From contig JAFWES010000033.1 in assembly GCA_017512805.1 (NCBI GenBank), forward strand, positions 1 through 64,000: DNA of 64,000 nt, written 5' to 3'. Source of the stretch: Clostridia bacterium. Lineage in GTDB: Bacteria; Bacillota; Clostridia; Christensenellales; Aristaeellaceae. Below, one piece after another: positions 16,953-25,519 of the stretch (position 1 is the first letter of the stretch; each line of letters starts with the position of its first letter). The translations under genes and the position numbers were made by a program. The notes beneath the pieces are model-generated. The model worked only from the letters and a program-made list of their open reading frames with translations. It was not told the DNA's origin and did not search any database.

Positions 16953-18310
16953 GCAACAGAAACAATCGGAATGACCTGACCGAGGGAACTGTGTGGAAAA
17001 AGCTGCTGGTTTTCTTCGTGCCCATCGCGGCGGGAACCATCATCCAGCAGCTGTATAACGCGGTGGACGGGCTCATCGTCGGCCGGTTCGTCGGGACGGA
17101 GGCGCTGGCGGCGGTGGGGGGAAGCTCCGCCCAGATTATCAACGTCCTGGTGGGCTTTTTCGTTGCCATGACCGCCGGCGCCTCGGTTGTCATCGGGCAG
17201 ATTTTCGGCGCGGGCCGGAAGGAAGACCTGGACCGGGCCATCGGCAACGCGGTGGCGGGGATGGGGGTTGTGGGGGTGATCCTGATGGCCTTCGGGCTCG
17301 CCGCCTCCCCGGCGCTGCTGCGGCTGCTGCGGACGCCGGAGGAAACCCTGGCCGGGGCGGCGATGTACCTGCGGATTTATTTTATCGGCGTTCCCTTCGT
17401 CATGATCCTGAATATGGAATCCAGCATTCTCCGGGCGCTGGGGGATTCGATGCATCCCTTCCTGTTCATGGTGGCGGGGTGCCTGCTGAATATCGTCCTG
17501 GACGCGGTGTTCGTGGTGGTCTTCGGCTGGGGCGTGGCGGGAGTGGCCGTGGCCACGGTGCTGGCGCAGGTCCTGAATACCGCGCTGCTGACGCGGCGCC
17601 TGATGCGGGGGGAGGAATTCTACCGGCTGAGCCTGCGGAATCTTCGCCTGAAGGGAGTGTACCTGAAGAACATGCTGCGGATGGGCATTCCCTCCGGGCT
17701 TCAGTCCTCCATGTACAGCGTATCCAACACGATTATTCAGGTCGCGGTGAACTCTTTGGGCACGGTGGTGGTGGCCTCCTGGGCCATGAGCGGAAAAACC
17801 GACGGATTTTACTGGGCCGTCAGCAACGCGCTGGGAGCGGCCATTACCAGCTTTATCGCCCAGAATCACGGGGCGGGGAAGACGGACCGGATCCGGCAGT
17901 GCGTCCGTCAGGGGCTGGTGATGGGCTTTCTGGTGACGGGGCTGCTCAGCGCCGGGCTGATGCTGACCGCGATTCCGCTGCTGCGGATCCTGACCACCGA
18001 CGAGGCGGTGGTGCAGACCACCTATACCATCATGAGTTACTTTGTTCCCTACTATTTCACATGGGTGCTGGTGGAAATCCTTTCGGCCGTGCTGCGCGGG
18101 GCGGGAGACGCGGTTTATCCGGTGATCATCATCGGGACGGGGATCTGCCTGTTCCGGGTGATCTGGATTTTTACGGTTTTCGCCCACTTCGGGACGCTGC
18201 TGTCCCTGTGCCTGTCCTATACGGTGTCCTGGACGATGACGAGCATCGCCCTGGTGATTTACTACCGAAAAGGCGGTTGGATGAAGCGGCACCGGATCAT
18301 CGATAAGTAA
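16949..18310 (+). CDS. MATE family efflux transporter
   Basis: A 453-aa integral membrane protein with about 12 hydrophobic segments in two 6-helix halves, the MATE pattern. The first helix carries the typical VPIAAGTIIQQLYNAVDGLI, and the second half repeats it (GIPSGLQSSMYSVSNTIIQ). It should export cationic drugs or metabolites in exchange for Na+ or H+. Translation overlaps the kinase-like gene by 4 bases. Substrate unknown. Confidence 0.93.
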   Translation: MSNRNNRNDLTEGTVWKKLLVFFVPIAAGTIIQQLYNAVDGLIVGRFVGTEALAAVGGSSAQIINVLVGFFVAMTAGASVVIGQIFGAGRKEDLDRAIGNAVAGMGVVGVILMAFGLAASPALLRLLRTPEETLAGAAMYLRIYFIGVPFVMILNMESSILRALGDSMHPFLFMVAGCLLNIVLDAVFVVVFGWGVAGVAVATVLAQVLNTALLTRRLMRGEEFYRLSLRNLRLKGVYLKNMLRMGIPSGLQSSMYSVSNTIIQVAVNSLGTVVVASWAMSGKTDGFYWAVSNALGAAITSFIAQNHGAGKTDRIRQCVRQGLVMGFLVTGLLSAGLMLTAIPLLRILTTDEAVVQTTYTIMSYFVPYYFTWVLVEILSAVLRGAGDAVYPVIIIGTGICLFRVIWIFTVFAHFGTLLSLCLSYTVSWTMTSIALVIYYRKGGWMKRHRIIDK

Positions 18311-18327
18311 TCCGACGGACCCGGTAC

Positions 18328-18356
18328 TTGTGCGTGCGGCTCAAATCGTATATAAT
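18328..18356 (+). promoter_or_regulatory. Predicted sigma-A promoter of the four-gene signalling operon
   Basis: TTGTGC (18328-18333), a 17-bp spacer and perfect TATAAT (18351-18356). Transcription would start about 18363, giving a leader of about 80 bases before the 18442 gene. Confidence 0.82.
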
Positions 18357-18441
18357 AAACGCATTCCGACGAGGCTGATCATAGGACGCCGTGATGGCGG
18401 ATTTTCCGTTTTCCGTTTGACGTAAAAAGAGGAGGGCTCCC

Positions 18442-19317
18442 ATGTCCACCCAGGCGAAAGGTTCCAGAAGAGGCATTTCCATCCGGGTGATTCACCTGGC
18501 CATGATTCTCTGCGCCCTGGCGATCGCGGCGCTGCTGTTTTTTTCCACCCTGCAGAGCAACCGGGTTTTTTCCACCCTCTCCCGTGAGACGGAGAATTAC
18601 ATTGTCCGTCAGAAAGCGGCCCACGACCTGATGGAGGCCTCCGACTACCTGACGCAGATGGTGCAGCGCTTTACCCTGGAGGGGGACACCCAATATCTGA
18701 ACAACTATTTTGACGAAGCGTTCTCCGCCAAGCGGCGGGAAGCGGCCATCCTCTCCATGTCCGAAAACGGGGCGGACCAGGCGCTGGTGCAGCAGCTGCA
18801 GGAGGCCATGGAGGCGTCGCAGACCCTGATGTACACGGAATATTACGCCATGACCCTGGTGACGGAAGCGCTGGAAATCCGGGATGTGCCGGAGAACTTT
18901 CCGGTGATGGAGCTGAAGGAGGAAGACCTCTTCCTGTCGGCGGAGGAAAAGATGGAGCTGGCCCAGAAAACCGTCATGGGCAACGAATATTATGCCAGCA
19001 AGGAAGTGATCAGGACCCGGCTGAAGGACAGCCTGGAAACCCTGGATGAACAGATGGGAAGAGCCCGGCAGGAAACGTCCGCCCAGATGATGCGGGAACT
19101 GACGATGGAGCGGACGGTGGTTCTGGCGATGGCGGCGGTGCTGATCGTGCTGATTTTCGTGACGGCCCGGCTGGTGACGATGCCGCTGCTGAAGGCGGAC
19201 GAGAGCATTCGAAAAAAACGGAAGATGCCCGTGGAAGGCGCGGCGGAACTGCGGGATCTGGCCAGAAGCTACAACGAGCTGCACGATACGCTCCAGGCGG
19301 AAGCGCCGGATCGCTGA
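18442..19317 (+). CDS. Membrane sensor stub: extracytoplasmic helical domain without output domain
   Basis: A 291-aa protein with a transmembrane helix at 16-36, an extracytoplasmic mostly helical region at 37-224 and a second helix at 225-245. A cytoplasmic end of only about 46 residues follows (GAAELRDLARSYNELHD, a HAMP-like linker). This is the sensor half of receptors whose linker usually continues into a GGDEF, kinase or chemoreceptor domain; here it stops. The stop is followed after 17 bp by the next gene, with no remnant of an output domain. It heads the operon to 25299 and probably signals through a partner such as the HD-GYP protein; that is inference. Confidence 0.8.
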   Translation: MSTQAKGSRRGISIRVIHLAMILCALAIAALLFFSTLQSNRVFSTLSRETENYIVRQKAAHDLMEASDYLTQMVQRFTLEGDTQYLNNYFDEAFSAKRREAAILSMSENGADQALVQQLQEAMEASQTLMYTEYYAMTLVTEALEIRDVPENFPVMELKEEDLFLSAEEKMELAQKTVMGNEYYASKEVIRTRLKDSLETLDEQMGRARQETSAQMMRELTMERTVVLAMAAVLIVLIFVTARLVTMPLLKADESIRKKRKMPVEGAAELRDLARSYNELHDTLQAEAPDR

Positions 19318-19334
19318 CCGGGGAGGGAGTAACC

Positions 19335-20270
19335 ATGATCAAACCGTTTGCGGGACGGACCGGAGCGGCTCTCCTGATGCTCTGGGCGCTGCTGATCTGT
19401 GGGGGAATCCGGCCGGCCGGGGCTGAGGAGCAGCGCTATTATGTGGAAAACGACTGGAATTACGTAGAGGAATCCATGGACGTATCCGGGGGCATTCCGG
19501 AGGACGCGTCCGGTGCGCTGGCCCAGATTGCCCGGAAAGGGGTTCTGCGGGTGGCGACGGTCGTCTCCCAGACGCCGCGGGTCTTTCAGGACCCGGAGGG
19601 GGCGGCCGCGAATCTCTACGGCGGGGCCGACATCCGGCTGGCCCAGTGCATCGCCGACAGGATGGGGGTCGCGCTGAAGATCGTGCCCCTGGAGGAAAGT
19701 CAGGTGCTGCCGTCGCTGACGGAGGATCAGTGCGACCTGGCCATCGCGGCGCTGGCCTATACGCCGGGGCGGGCGCTGGCCTATGAGCTGAGCAAGAGCT
19801 ATTACAACGGAGGCCCGGCGGAGACGGTTTCCCTGATCGTCCGGGAAGAGGACAGTGCCGGGATCAGCTCGCTGGAGGATCTGGAGAACCGGACCATCGT
19901 GGCCCAGAGCAACTCCCTGCCGGAGGCGCTGGGCGCTTTGCGGATCCGGAATTATGGGGAATTTCAGCGTTCCTTTACCCCTCAGGGCGCCTACGAGGCG
20001 GTGGCCCGGGGCCAGGCTGACGCGGCCCTGGTGCTGGCGCGGCAGGCCGAAGCCTATCTCCAGCGGTATCCCGACTGCGGGCTGAAGCTGGTGGAAGGGG
20101 TGACGCTGCTGCCGGAGCGGGCCCTGACCGGGGACCGGGTGGCGGCCAGGAAGGGCGAAACGGAACTGATCTACTTTGTGAACGGAGTGATTGACGGCCT
20201 GACGGACGCCGATGCCTACGAGGACTGGCTGGAAGAAGCCGCGGAGCTGGTGGAGGATCTGGGGCTGTAG
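19335..20270 (+). CDS. Extracytoplasmic solute-binding protein, family 3
   Basis: A 311-aa exported protein. The signal peptide is at 1-30 (ALLMLWALLICGGIRPAGA, cut before EEQR), with no lipobox. From about 66 (KGVLRVATV) a family-3 periplasmic binding fold runs to the C-terminus, with the usual DIRLAQCIADRMG helix and an LTEDQCDLAIAAL motif. Such proteins bind amino acids or other small ligands and also serve as sensor domains. No permease or ATPase is next to it. It lies between a membrane sensor and an HD-GYP protein, so a signalling role is more likely than transport. Confidence 0.85.
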   Translation: MIKPFAGRTGAALLMLWALLICGGIRPAGAEEQRYYVENDWNYVEESMDVSGGIPEDASGALAQIARKGVLRVATVVSQTPRVFQDPEGAAANLYGGADIRLAQCIADRMGVALKIVPLEESQVLPSLTEDQCDLAIAALAYTPGRALAYELSKSYYNGGPAETVSLIVREEDSAGISSLEDLENRTIVAQSNSLPEALGALRIRNYGEFQRSFTPQGAYEAVARGQADAALVLARQAEAYLQRYPDCGLKLVEGVTLLPERALTGDRVAARKGETELIYFVNGVIDGLTDADAYEDWLEEAAELVEDLGL

Positions 20271-20335
20271 GCGTCCGCGGGAGCGGGAATCGTCCCTGGC
20301 GAAGCGCGGGCGGAACCGGGGAAGGAGGGAATCGC

Positions 20336-23300
20336 TTGAAGGAGAAAAAAATCAGTATTCCTCTGTTTTCCATCCAGATCCTGCTGTTCCTGTTTGTGAA
20401 CTGGGGAGGGGATCAGCTCGTCTCCCGGCTGAACTGGATGGTCTGGCTGGATTCGGTGGGGACGGTGCTTTGCGCCTACCTGTACGGCCCCTGGTGCGGA
20501 GCCATGGTGGGGGTCAGTTCCAATCTGCTTTCACACGTGCTTTACGGCACGCCGTGGTTCTATGCCCTGATCAGCGCGGTGATTGCGCTGATCGTGGGAT
20601 TCGCCGCCCGGAAGGGCATGCTGCATACCCTGCTGGATACGATGACCCAGGGAGCGATTCTGGCGGCTTCGGTCACGGCCCTCGCGGTGCCGCTGAACAT
20701 GATTTTCAACGGGGGAAGCACGGGCAACCGGTGGGGGGACGCGGTGATCGGCTTCTTCACGGAGCGGGGGTTTCCCGCGTGGGGAGCGCTGATTCTGGGC
20801 CAGCTCTATGTGGAACTGCTGGATAAGCTGCTGATCCTGCTGGCCCTGTTCCTGGCGCTGAGGCTGGCCGCCCTGGCGCGGCGCGGCGCCGAGGCGATCC
20901 GGAAAGAACGGCAAAAGCGGAAAGAAATCAAAGTCTACACCCTTGTGATGCTGTTGGCGGGGCCGGCGATGCTGTCCGCCTTCGGCGCGCCGCCGGCATC
21001 GGCCCGGGCGGAGGATACGGCGGGCCCCGACGCCAGTTACAACGATTATGTGCAGACCGTCTACGGGGCCAATAACGGCCTTCCCTGCGGGGAGGCCAAC
21101 GACATTGCCATGACGGGGGACGGGATCCTCTGGATCGGGACCTATGCGGGGCTTTACCGCTACAACGGCCGGGAATTCAGGTGGATGGACGGGTTTGATT
21201 CCGTCCGCAATGTGAACTGCCTGTACGTGGACGAGGAAGGCCGGCTCTGGATCGGCACCAATGACAACGGGCTGTCCATCATGATCGGGGATGAAATCGT
21301 CAACGTCATCGACCAGGATCGGGGGCTGCCGGCCAACTCGGTCAAGTCCATTACCCAGAGCGCGGACGGATACTATTATATCGGCACCGCCGGCAGCATG
21401 CAGATTATGACGCTCAACAGCGGCCTGAAGCAGGTCAGCGTCCTGCAGGAGGTCACCTACGCGGATCAGGTGGCCGCGGATAAAACGGGCCGGGTCGCCG
21501 CAGTGACCAACGACGGAACCCTGTATCTGATGCGGCAGGGGCGGATTCTGTCCTCCCGGCGGCTGACGGACGGACAGGCGGTTTTCAAAAGCTGCGCCTT
21601 TACGCCGGAGGGGGATCTGCTGGGCGCGACGACGGGAAATCAGATTTACCGGTTCCGGGTGGATCAGGGCACCTTCGACCTGGCGGAGGTTCAGGAATGC
21701 CCAGGGCTTTCCACGATTAAAAGCATGTACTTCATGGAAGACGGGGAGATGTTCGTCTGCGCGGATAATGGCATCGGGTTCTTCGGCGCGGACGGGATCT
21801 ATGAACCGGTCAACACCAACAATTTCAACAATTCGATCGATAACATGCTGGTGGATTATCAGGGAAACCTCTGGTTCACCTCCTCCCGGCTGGGGCTTCT
21901 CCGACTGGCGCCTTCGGATTTCCGGGACATATACGGCACCGTGGGGATGGACAGCCGGGTGGTCAATGCCATCGTCCAGTGGAACGGGATCTACTATTTC
22001 GGCACGGATAAGGGCATGGACGCGGTGGACGCGGCGGGCCGGTCCCAGGTTCGGAACCAGGTGACGGACCGCTTCGGCGCCATGCGCATCCGGAACATGA
22101 TCGTCGACGGGGAGAATCACCTCTGGGTCTGCACCTACGGAAACGGATTGGTGGAGGTTTTGCCGGACGGGACGGAATATGTGTACAACCAGGAAAACGG
22201 CGCCTTCGGAAACCGGGCCCGGGTGGTCCGGCAGCTGAGCGATGGGACGATCCTGGCCGCCGGGGATACGGGCCTGAGCTTTATCCGGAATCATCAGGTG
22301 GAGCATACCATCGATCAGAGCATCCGGCATATCAGCACCATGGTGCTGACGATTACGGAACGGCCCGACGGGACGGTGCTGGTGGGGACGGACGGCAACG
22401 GCCTGGCGGTGATCCGCGGGCATGACGTCACGAAGATGCTGACCCGGGCGGACGGCCTGTCCAGCGAGGTGATCCTGCGGACCGTGCCGGATGAGGTGAA
22501 CGGCGGGGTGTTCATCATTACCAGCAACGGCCTGTGCTACATGGACGCGGAGGAAAAAATCCGGCATCTGGATCAGTTTCCCTACTATAATAACTATGAT
22601 ATCTGGGTCCGGGAGAATGGGGATCTGTTCGTGCTCTCCAGCGCCGGGCTCTACATCGTCAACCGGGAGGATCTGCTCAGCGGGGAGGAGGATTTCAGCT
22701 ATGACCTGCTCAACGCCCGGCGGGGCCTGACGGGCAGCCTGACGGCCAACGCCTGGACCTGGTTTGACGGGGCGTCGGGGGACCTTTACCTTCCCTGCGA
22801 CAACGGGGTCTACGTCATCAACACCCGGAATCTGTCCGGCGGAGCCAGAGTATACCGCATGAGCCTGCGCGGAATCCGGGCGGGCGGCGAAGATATCCGG
22901 ACGGAACGGAATATCACGATCCGGGTCCCCCGGCAGGCCAGCCGCATCGAAATTCAGCCGGAGGTCATCAACTATACCATTCAGGATCCCTACGTGGGGT
23001 ACATGCTGGAGGGGTTTGACACCGAATGGACCATCCTTCCGCAGAACAATCTGGGCTCCATCGTGTATACGAACCTGCCCACAGGGGAATTTACCTTCCG
23101 CCTGGCCGTGATGGACAGCAGCCGCAGCGAGATCCTGGCGGAGCGGACCTACGCCGTCTCCAAGGAAAAGGAGTTCTACGACAACGGGTGGTTTATCCTT
23201 TACCTGCTTTCGGTGCCCATGTTTACGGTGTTCTGGGTCACCTGGCTGCTGGTGAAGCGGCACGAGAAGAAAATAGAAGCGCAGCTGGCCGAGGCCGAGC

Positions 23301-24109
23301 GGAACGTGGAAATGGGCCGGCAGACCGTGCTGGCCATCGCCAACGCCGTGGACGCCAAGGACGAGCGGACCAGTGAACACAGCAAACGGGTTGCGCTGTA
23401 TTCCGCCCAGATCGCCAGGGCCTACGGGCTGGATGAAGAGACCGTCCGGCATATCGAGTGGACGGCCCGGATGCACGATATCGGCAAGATCGGCGTGCGG
23501 GACGCGGTGCTGAATAAGGCAGGCCGGCTGACGGATGAGGAATACGCGGAAATGAAAGCCCACACCACCCGCGGCGCCGCCATCCTGAAGGATTTCACGC
23601 TGGTGGAAAACGTGGCCGAGGGCGCGGAATTCCACCATGAGCGCTACGACGGCAGAGGCTATCCCAAGGGGCTGAAGGGGGAGGAGATTCCGCTTTCCGC
23701 CCGGATTATCGGCGTGGCGGACGCCTTCGACGCGATGACCGCCAACCGGGTCTACCGCAAGCAGCTGGACTTCGGATACGTGCTGGGCGAGCTGGAGAAA
23801 AACCGGGGAACCCAGTTTGATCCTCAGTTTGTGGACATTCTGCTCCAGCTGATCCGCAACGGAGATATCAACCTGAACGAAATTTACCATGTGTCTCCGG
23901 AAGAGCTGGCGGCTCAGGCGGCCCAGCCGCAGGCGGAGGGCGGCGAGGAGGCGGCCAGGAAGGCGGCGGAAGAGGAAGCCGCGAAGCTGGCGTCGGAAGC
24001 GGAAAAGAAGAAAGCGGACGGCGAAAAGCCCGCGGAAGCCGCGGGCCGGAGCGAAAAGAAGGACGCCGCCGGGGCGAAGTCCCCGGAGAATAAAGGAGGG
24101 CAGGGATGA
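20336..24109 (+). CDS. HD-GYP protein with S-component-like membrane domain, beta-propeller and Y_Y_Y domain
   Basis: A 1257-aa sensor. Residues about 8-190 hold several membrane helices resembling an ECF-transporter S component (VWLDSVGTVLCAYLYGPWCG). A further hydrophobic segment is at 200-222. From about 238 to 830 there are Reg_prop-type propeller repeats (first at about 266, LWIGTYAGLYRYNG). A Y_Y_Y domain follows (about 870-935), a membrane helix at 950-972 and an HD-GYP domain at about 995-1170, with MHDIGKIG at 1046-1053 and HHERYDGRGYP at 1100-1110. The tail (about 1190-1257) is rich in Ala, Glu and Lys. The metal residues are intact, so it probably degrades c-di-GMP (or a related dinucleotide) in response to an outside ligand. 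TTG start after AAGGAGGG. Confidence 0.9.
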   Translation: MKEKKISIPLFSIQILLFLFVNWGGDQLVSRLNWMVWLDSVGTVLCAYLYGPWCGAMVGVSSNLLSHVLYGTPWFYALISAVIALIVGFAARKGMLHTLLDTMTQGAILAASVTALAVPLNMIFNGGSTGNRWGDAVIGFFTERGFPAWGALILGQLYVELLDKLLILLALFLALRLAALARRGAEAIRKERQKRKEIKVYTLVMLLAGPAMLSAFGAPPASARAEDTAGPDASYNDYVQTVYGANNGLPCGEANDIAMTGDGILWIGTYAGLYRYNGREFRWMDGFDSVRNVNCLYVDEEGRLWIGTNDNGLSIMIGDEIVNVIDQDRGLPANSVKSITQSADGYYYIGTAGSMQIMTLNSGLKQVSVLQEVTYADQVAADKTGRVAAVTNDGTLYLMRQGRILSSRRLTDGQAVFKSCAFTPEGDLLGATTGNQIYRFRVDQGTFDLAEVQECPGLSTIKSMYFMEDGEMFVCADNGIGFFGADGIYEPVNTNNFNNSIDNMLVDYQGNLWFTSSRLGLLRLAPSDFRDIYGTVGMDSRVVNAIVQWNGIYYFGTDKGMDAVDAAGRSQVRNQVTDRFGAMRIRNMIVDGENHLWVCTYGNGLVEVLPDGTEYVYNQENGAFGNRARVVRQLSDGTILAAGDTGLSFIRNHQVEHTIDQSIRHISTMVLTITERPDGTVLVGTDGNGLAVIRGHDVTKMLTRADGLSSEVILRTVPDEVNGGVFIITSNGLCYMDAEEKIRHLDQFPYYNNYDIWVRENGDLFVLSSAGLYIVNREDLLSGEEDFSYDLLNARRGLTGSLTANAWTWFDGASGDLYLPCDNGVYVINTRNLSGGARVYRMSLRGIRAGGEDIRTERNITIRVPRQASRIEIQPEVINYTIQDPYVGYMLEGFDTEWTILPQNNLGSIVYTNLPTGEFTFRLAVMDSSRSEILAERTYAVSKEKEFYDNGWFILYLLSVPMFTVFWVTWLLVKRHEKKIEAQLAEAERNVEMGRQTVLAIANAVDAKDERTSEHSKRVALYSAQIARAYGLDEETVRHIEWTARMHDIGKIGVRDAVLNKAGRLTDEEYAEMKAHTTRGAAILKDFTLVENVAEGAEFHHERYDGRGYPKGLKGEEIPLSARIIGVADAFDAMTANRVYRKQLDFGYVLGELEKNRGTQFDPQFVDILLQLIRNGDINLNEIYHVSPEELAAQAAQPQAEGGEEAARKAAEEEAAKLASEAEKKKADGEKPAEAAGRSEKKDAAGAKSPENKGGQG

Positions 24110-25299
24110 AAAGGATTCATGCGGTGACCCTGCTCACCTGCCTGGCGGTGCTGCTGGCAGCGACGCTGCTGACGGGATATTGGACCAGGGCGCCGGAAAG
24201 CCGGACCGTCCGGGTGGGGTTCATCTATTCGGAAGATGAAAGCACCCCCTACACGGCCAACTTCGTCCAGGCGCAGCGAATGCTGGCGGAGGAGTATGGG
24301 GACCGGATCGAGATCATTTCCCGCAGCAACGTGCTGTCCCGCGGATCCGAACGGCCGCTGCAGGAACTGATCCGGGAAGGGTGCAATATCATCTTCGTGA
24401 ACATGGATACGGATACGCCGGTGACCGCCGCCCGGGAAAATCCGGAGGTGACCTTCTGTCAGGTCTCCCTGCCGGACGTCAGCATCGAGGGGACGCCGGA
24501 AAACTATCATACCTTCAACGGAGAAATCTATCAGGCCCGGTACGTCAGCGGCATCGTCGCGGGATGCAAGCTGCGGGAGATGATCGACAGCGGCGAGCTG
24601 GACGCGCGGGACGCGCTGGTGGGGTTCGTGGCCGCCAACGGCACGGCGGAGGTCATATCCGGGTATACCGCCTTTCTGCTGGGGGTGCGAAGCGTGGCGC
24701 CGGAAGCTGTGATGCGGGTCCGGACCACCGGCTCCTGGAGCAATTACAGCGCGGAAAAGGACGCGGCAAAGCAGCTGATCGACGAGGGTTGCGTCATCAT
24801 CGCCCAGCACGTGAATACGGCAGGGTCCGCCGTGGCCTGCGAGGAGGCGGTTTCCGAAGGGAAGCGGGTGTACCACGTGGGATACCATCAGAGCATGATG
24901 GACGTGGCGCCGTCCTGCGCGCTGGTCAGCATCCGTACGAACTGGGCCCCCTATATGATCCAGGCGGTGGGGGCGGTGCTCAACGGCAAGGCCGTCGAGG
25001 AGAGCGTCAGCGCCAATGCGCACGGAAGGGATATGAGCGCCGGGTTTGAAAGCGGCTGGGTTGAGCTGCTGGATCTGAATGAATTCCTGGAAGCGGAAGG
25101 AACCCGAAGCCGGGTCAGCCAGGCGGTCGAGGACCTGAAAAAGGGACGGATCCAGGTTTTCTCCGGGGACTATACGGGGGTTCATCCCCGGAACGCCGCG
25201 GATACCATCGACCTGAAGGACGGATATACGGAAAACCAGTTTTCCTCCAACCCATCCTTTAACTACATCCTGAAGGATTATATCATCGTGGAGAATTGA
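24106..25299 (+). CDS. BMP family (PnrA-like) extracytoplasmic binding protein
   Basis: A 397-aa protein with a hydrophobic N-terminal segment at about 6-27, a signal peptide or anchor without an obvious lipobox. The BMP/PnrA fold is clear: VRVGFIYSEDE, GCNIIFVNMD, then KAVEESVSANAHGRDMSAGF in the C-terminal lobe. PnrA-type proteins bind purine nucleosides for ABC importers, but no ABC genes are present. It overlaps the HD-GYP gene by 4 bases (ATGA), so it belongs to that operon and is probably a ligand-binding partner of the receptor, which is inference. Confidence 0.87.
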   Translation: MKRIHAVTLLTCLAVLLAATLLTGYWTRAPESRTVRVGFIYSEDESTPYTANFVQAQRMLAEEYGDRIEIISRSNVLSRGSERPLQELIREGCNIIFVNMDTDTPVTAARENPEVTFCQVSLPDVSIEGTPENYHTFNGEIYQARYVSGIVAGCKLREMIDSGELDARDALVGFVAANGTAEVISGYTAFLLGVRSVAPEAVMRVRTTGSWSNYSAEKDAAKQLIDEGCVIIAQHVNTAGSAVACEEAVSEGKRVYHVGYHQSMMDVAPSCALVSIRTNWAPYMIQAVGAVLNGKAVEESVSANAHGRDMSAGFESGWVELLDLNEFLEAEGTRSRVSQAVEDLKKGRIQVFSGDYTGVHPRNAADTIDLKDGYTENQFSSNPSFNYILKDYIIVEN

Positions 25300-25378
25300 A
25301 TACTTGTAGATATTCAGTCGCTCCGCTTACAGAACTCAGCAGTTACGAAAACGATTATTGTCGTGGAGAACTGAAAAA

Positions 25379-25405
25379 GGAGACAGAGAACCGTCCCCTG
25401 TCTCC
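25379..25405. repeat. 27-bp palindromic intergenic repeat, copy 6
   Basis: GGAGACAGAGAACC then GTCCCCTGTCTCC. It lies 80 bp past the BMP gene, between the signalling operon and the hairpin block at the carB end. Confidence 0.88.
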
Positions 25406-25419
25406 AGATAAGGACATTT

Positions 25420-25479
25420 TACCACAAAAAGTGCCTGCAGTCCATTGTTTCTCAATGGTTGGAGGCACTTTTTGTGGTA
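25420..25479. terminator. Large nested hairpin between convergent BMP and carB genes
   Basis: A perfect 17-bp inverted repeat (TACCACAAAAAGTGCCT at 25420-25436 and its complement at 25463-25479) encloses a second perfect 6-bp stem (CCATTG/CAATGG). The arms contain an A5/T5 run, so it could terminate transcription from both sides. Confidence 0.6.
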
Positions 25480-25486
25480 CGCAAAA

Positions 25487-25512
25487 GGGACTGTGACTTT
25501 TTTCACAGCCCC
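25487..25512 (-). terminator. Probable carB terminator
   Basis: Minus strand: GGGGCTGTGA, a short A-rich loop, then TCACAGTCCC followed by TTTT. The stem has one mismatch and begins 8 bases past the carB stop. Confidence 0.7.
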
Positions 25513-25519
25513 ATTGATT

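Noticed and set aside
20531..23890. Open frame of about 1120 codons antisense to the HD-GYP gene
   Set aside because: Rich in His, Gly, Pro and Val, as expected from antisense GC-rich codons; no motif or start signal. The plus-strand protein has clear domains.
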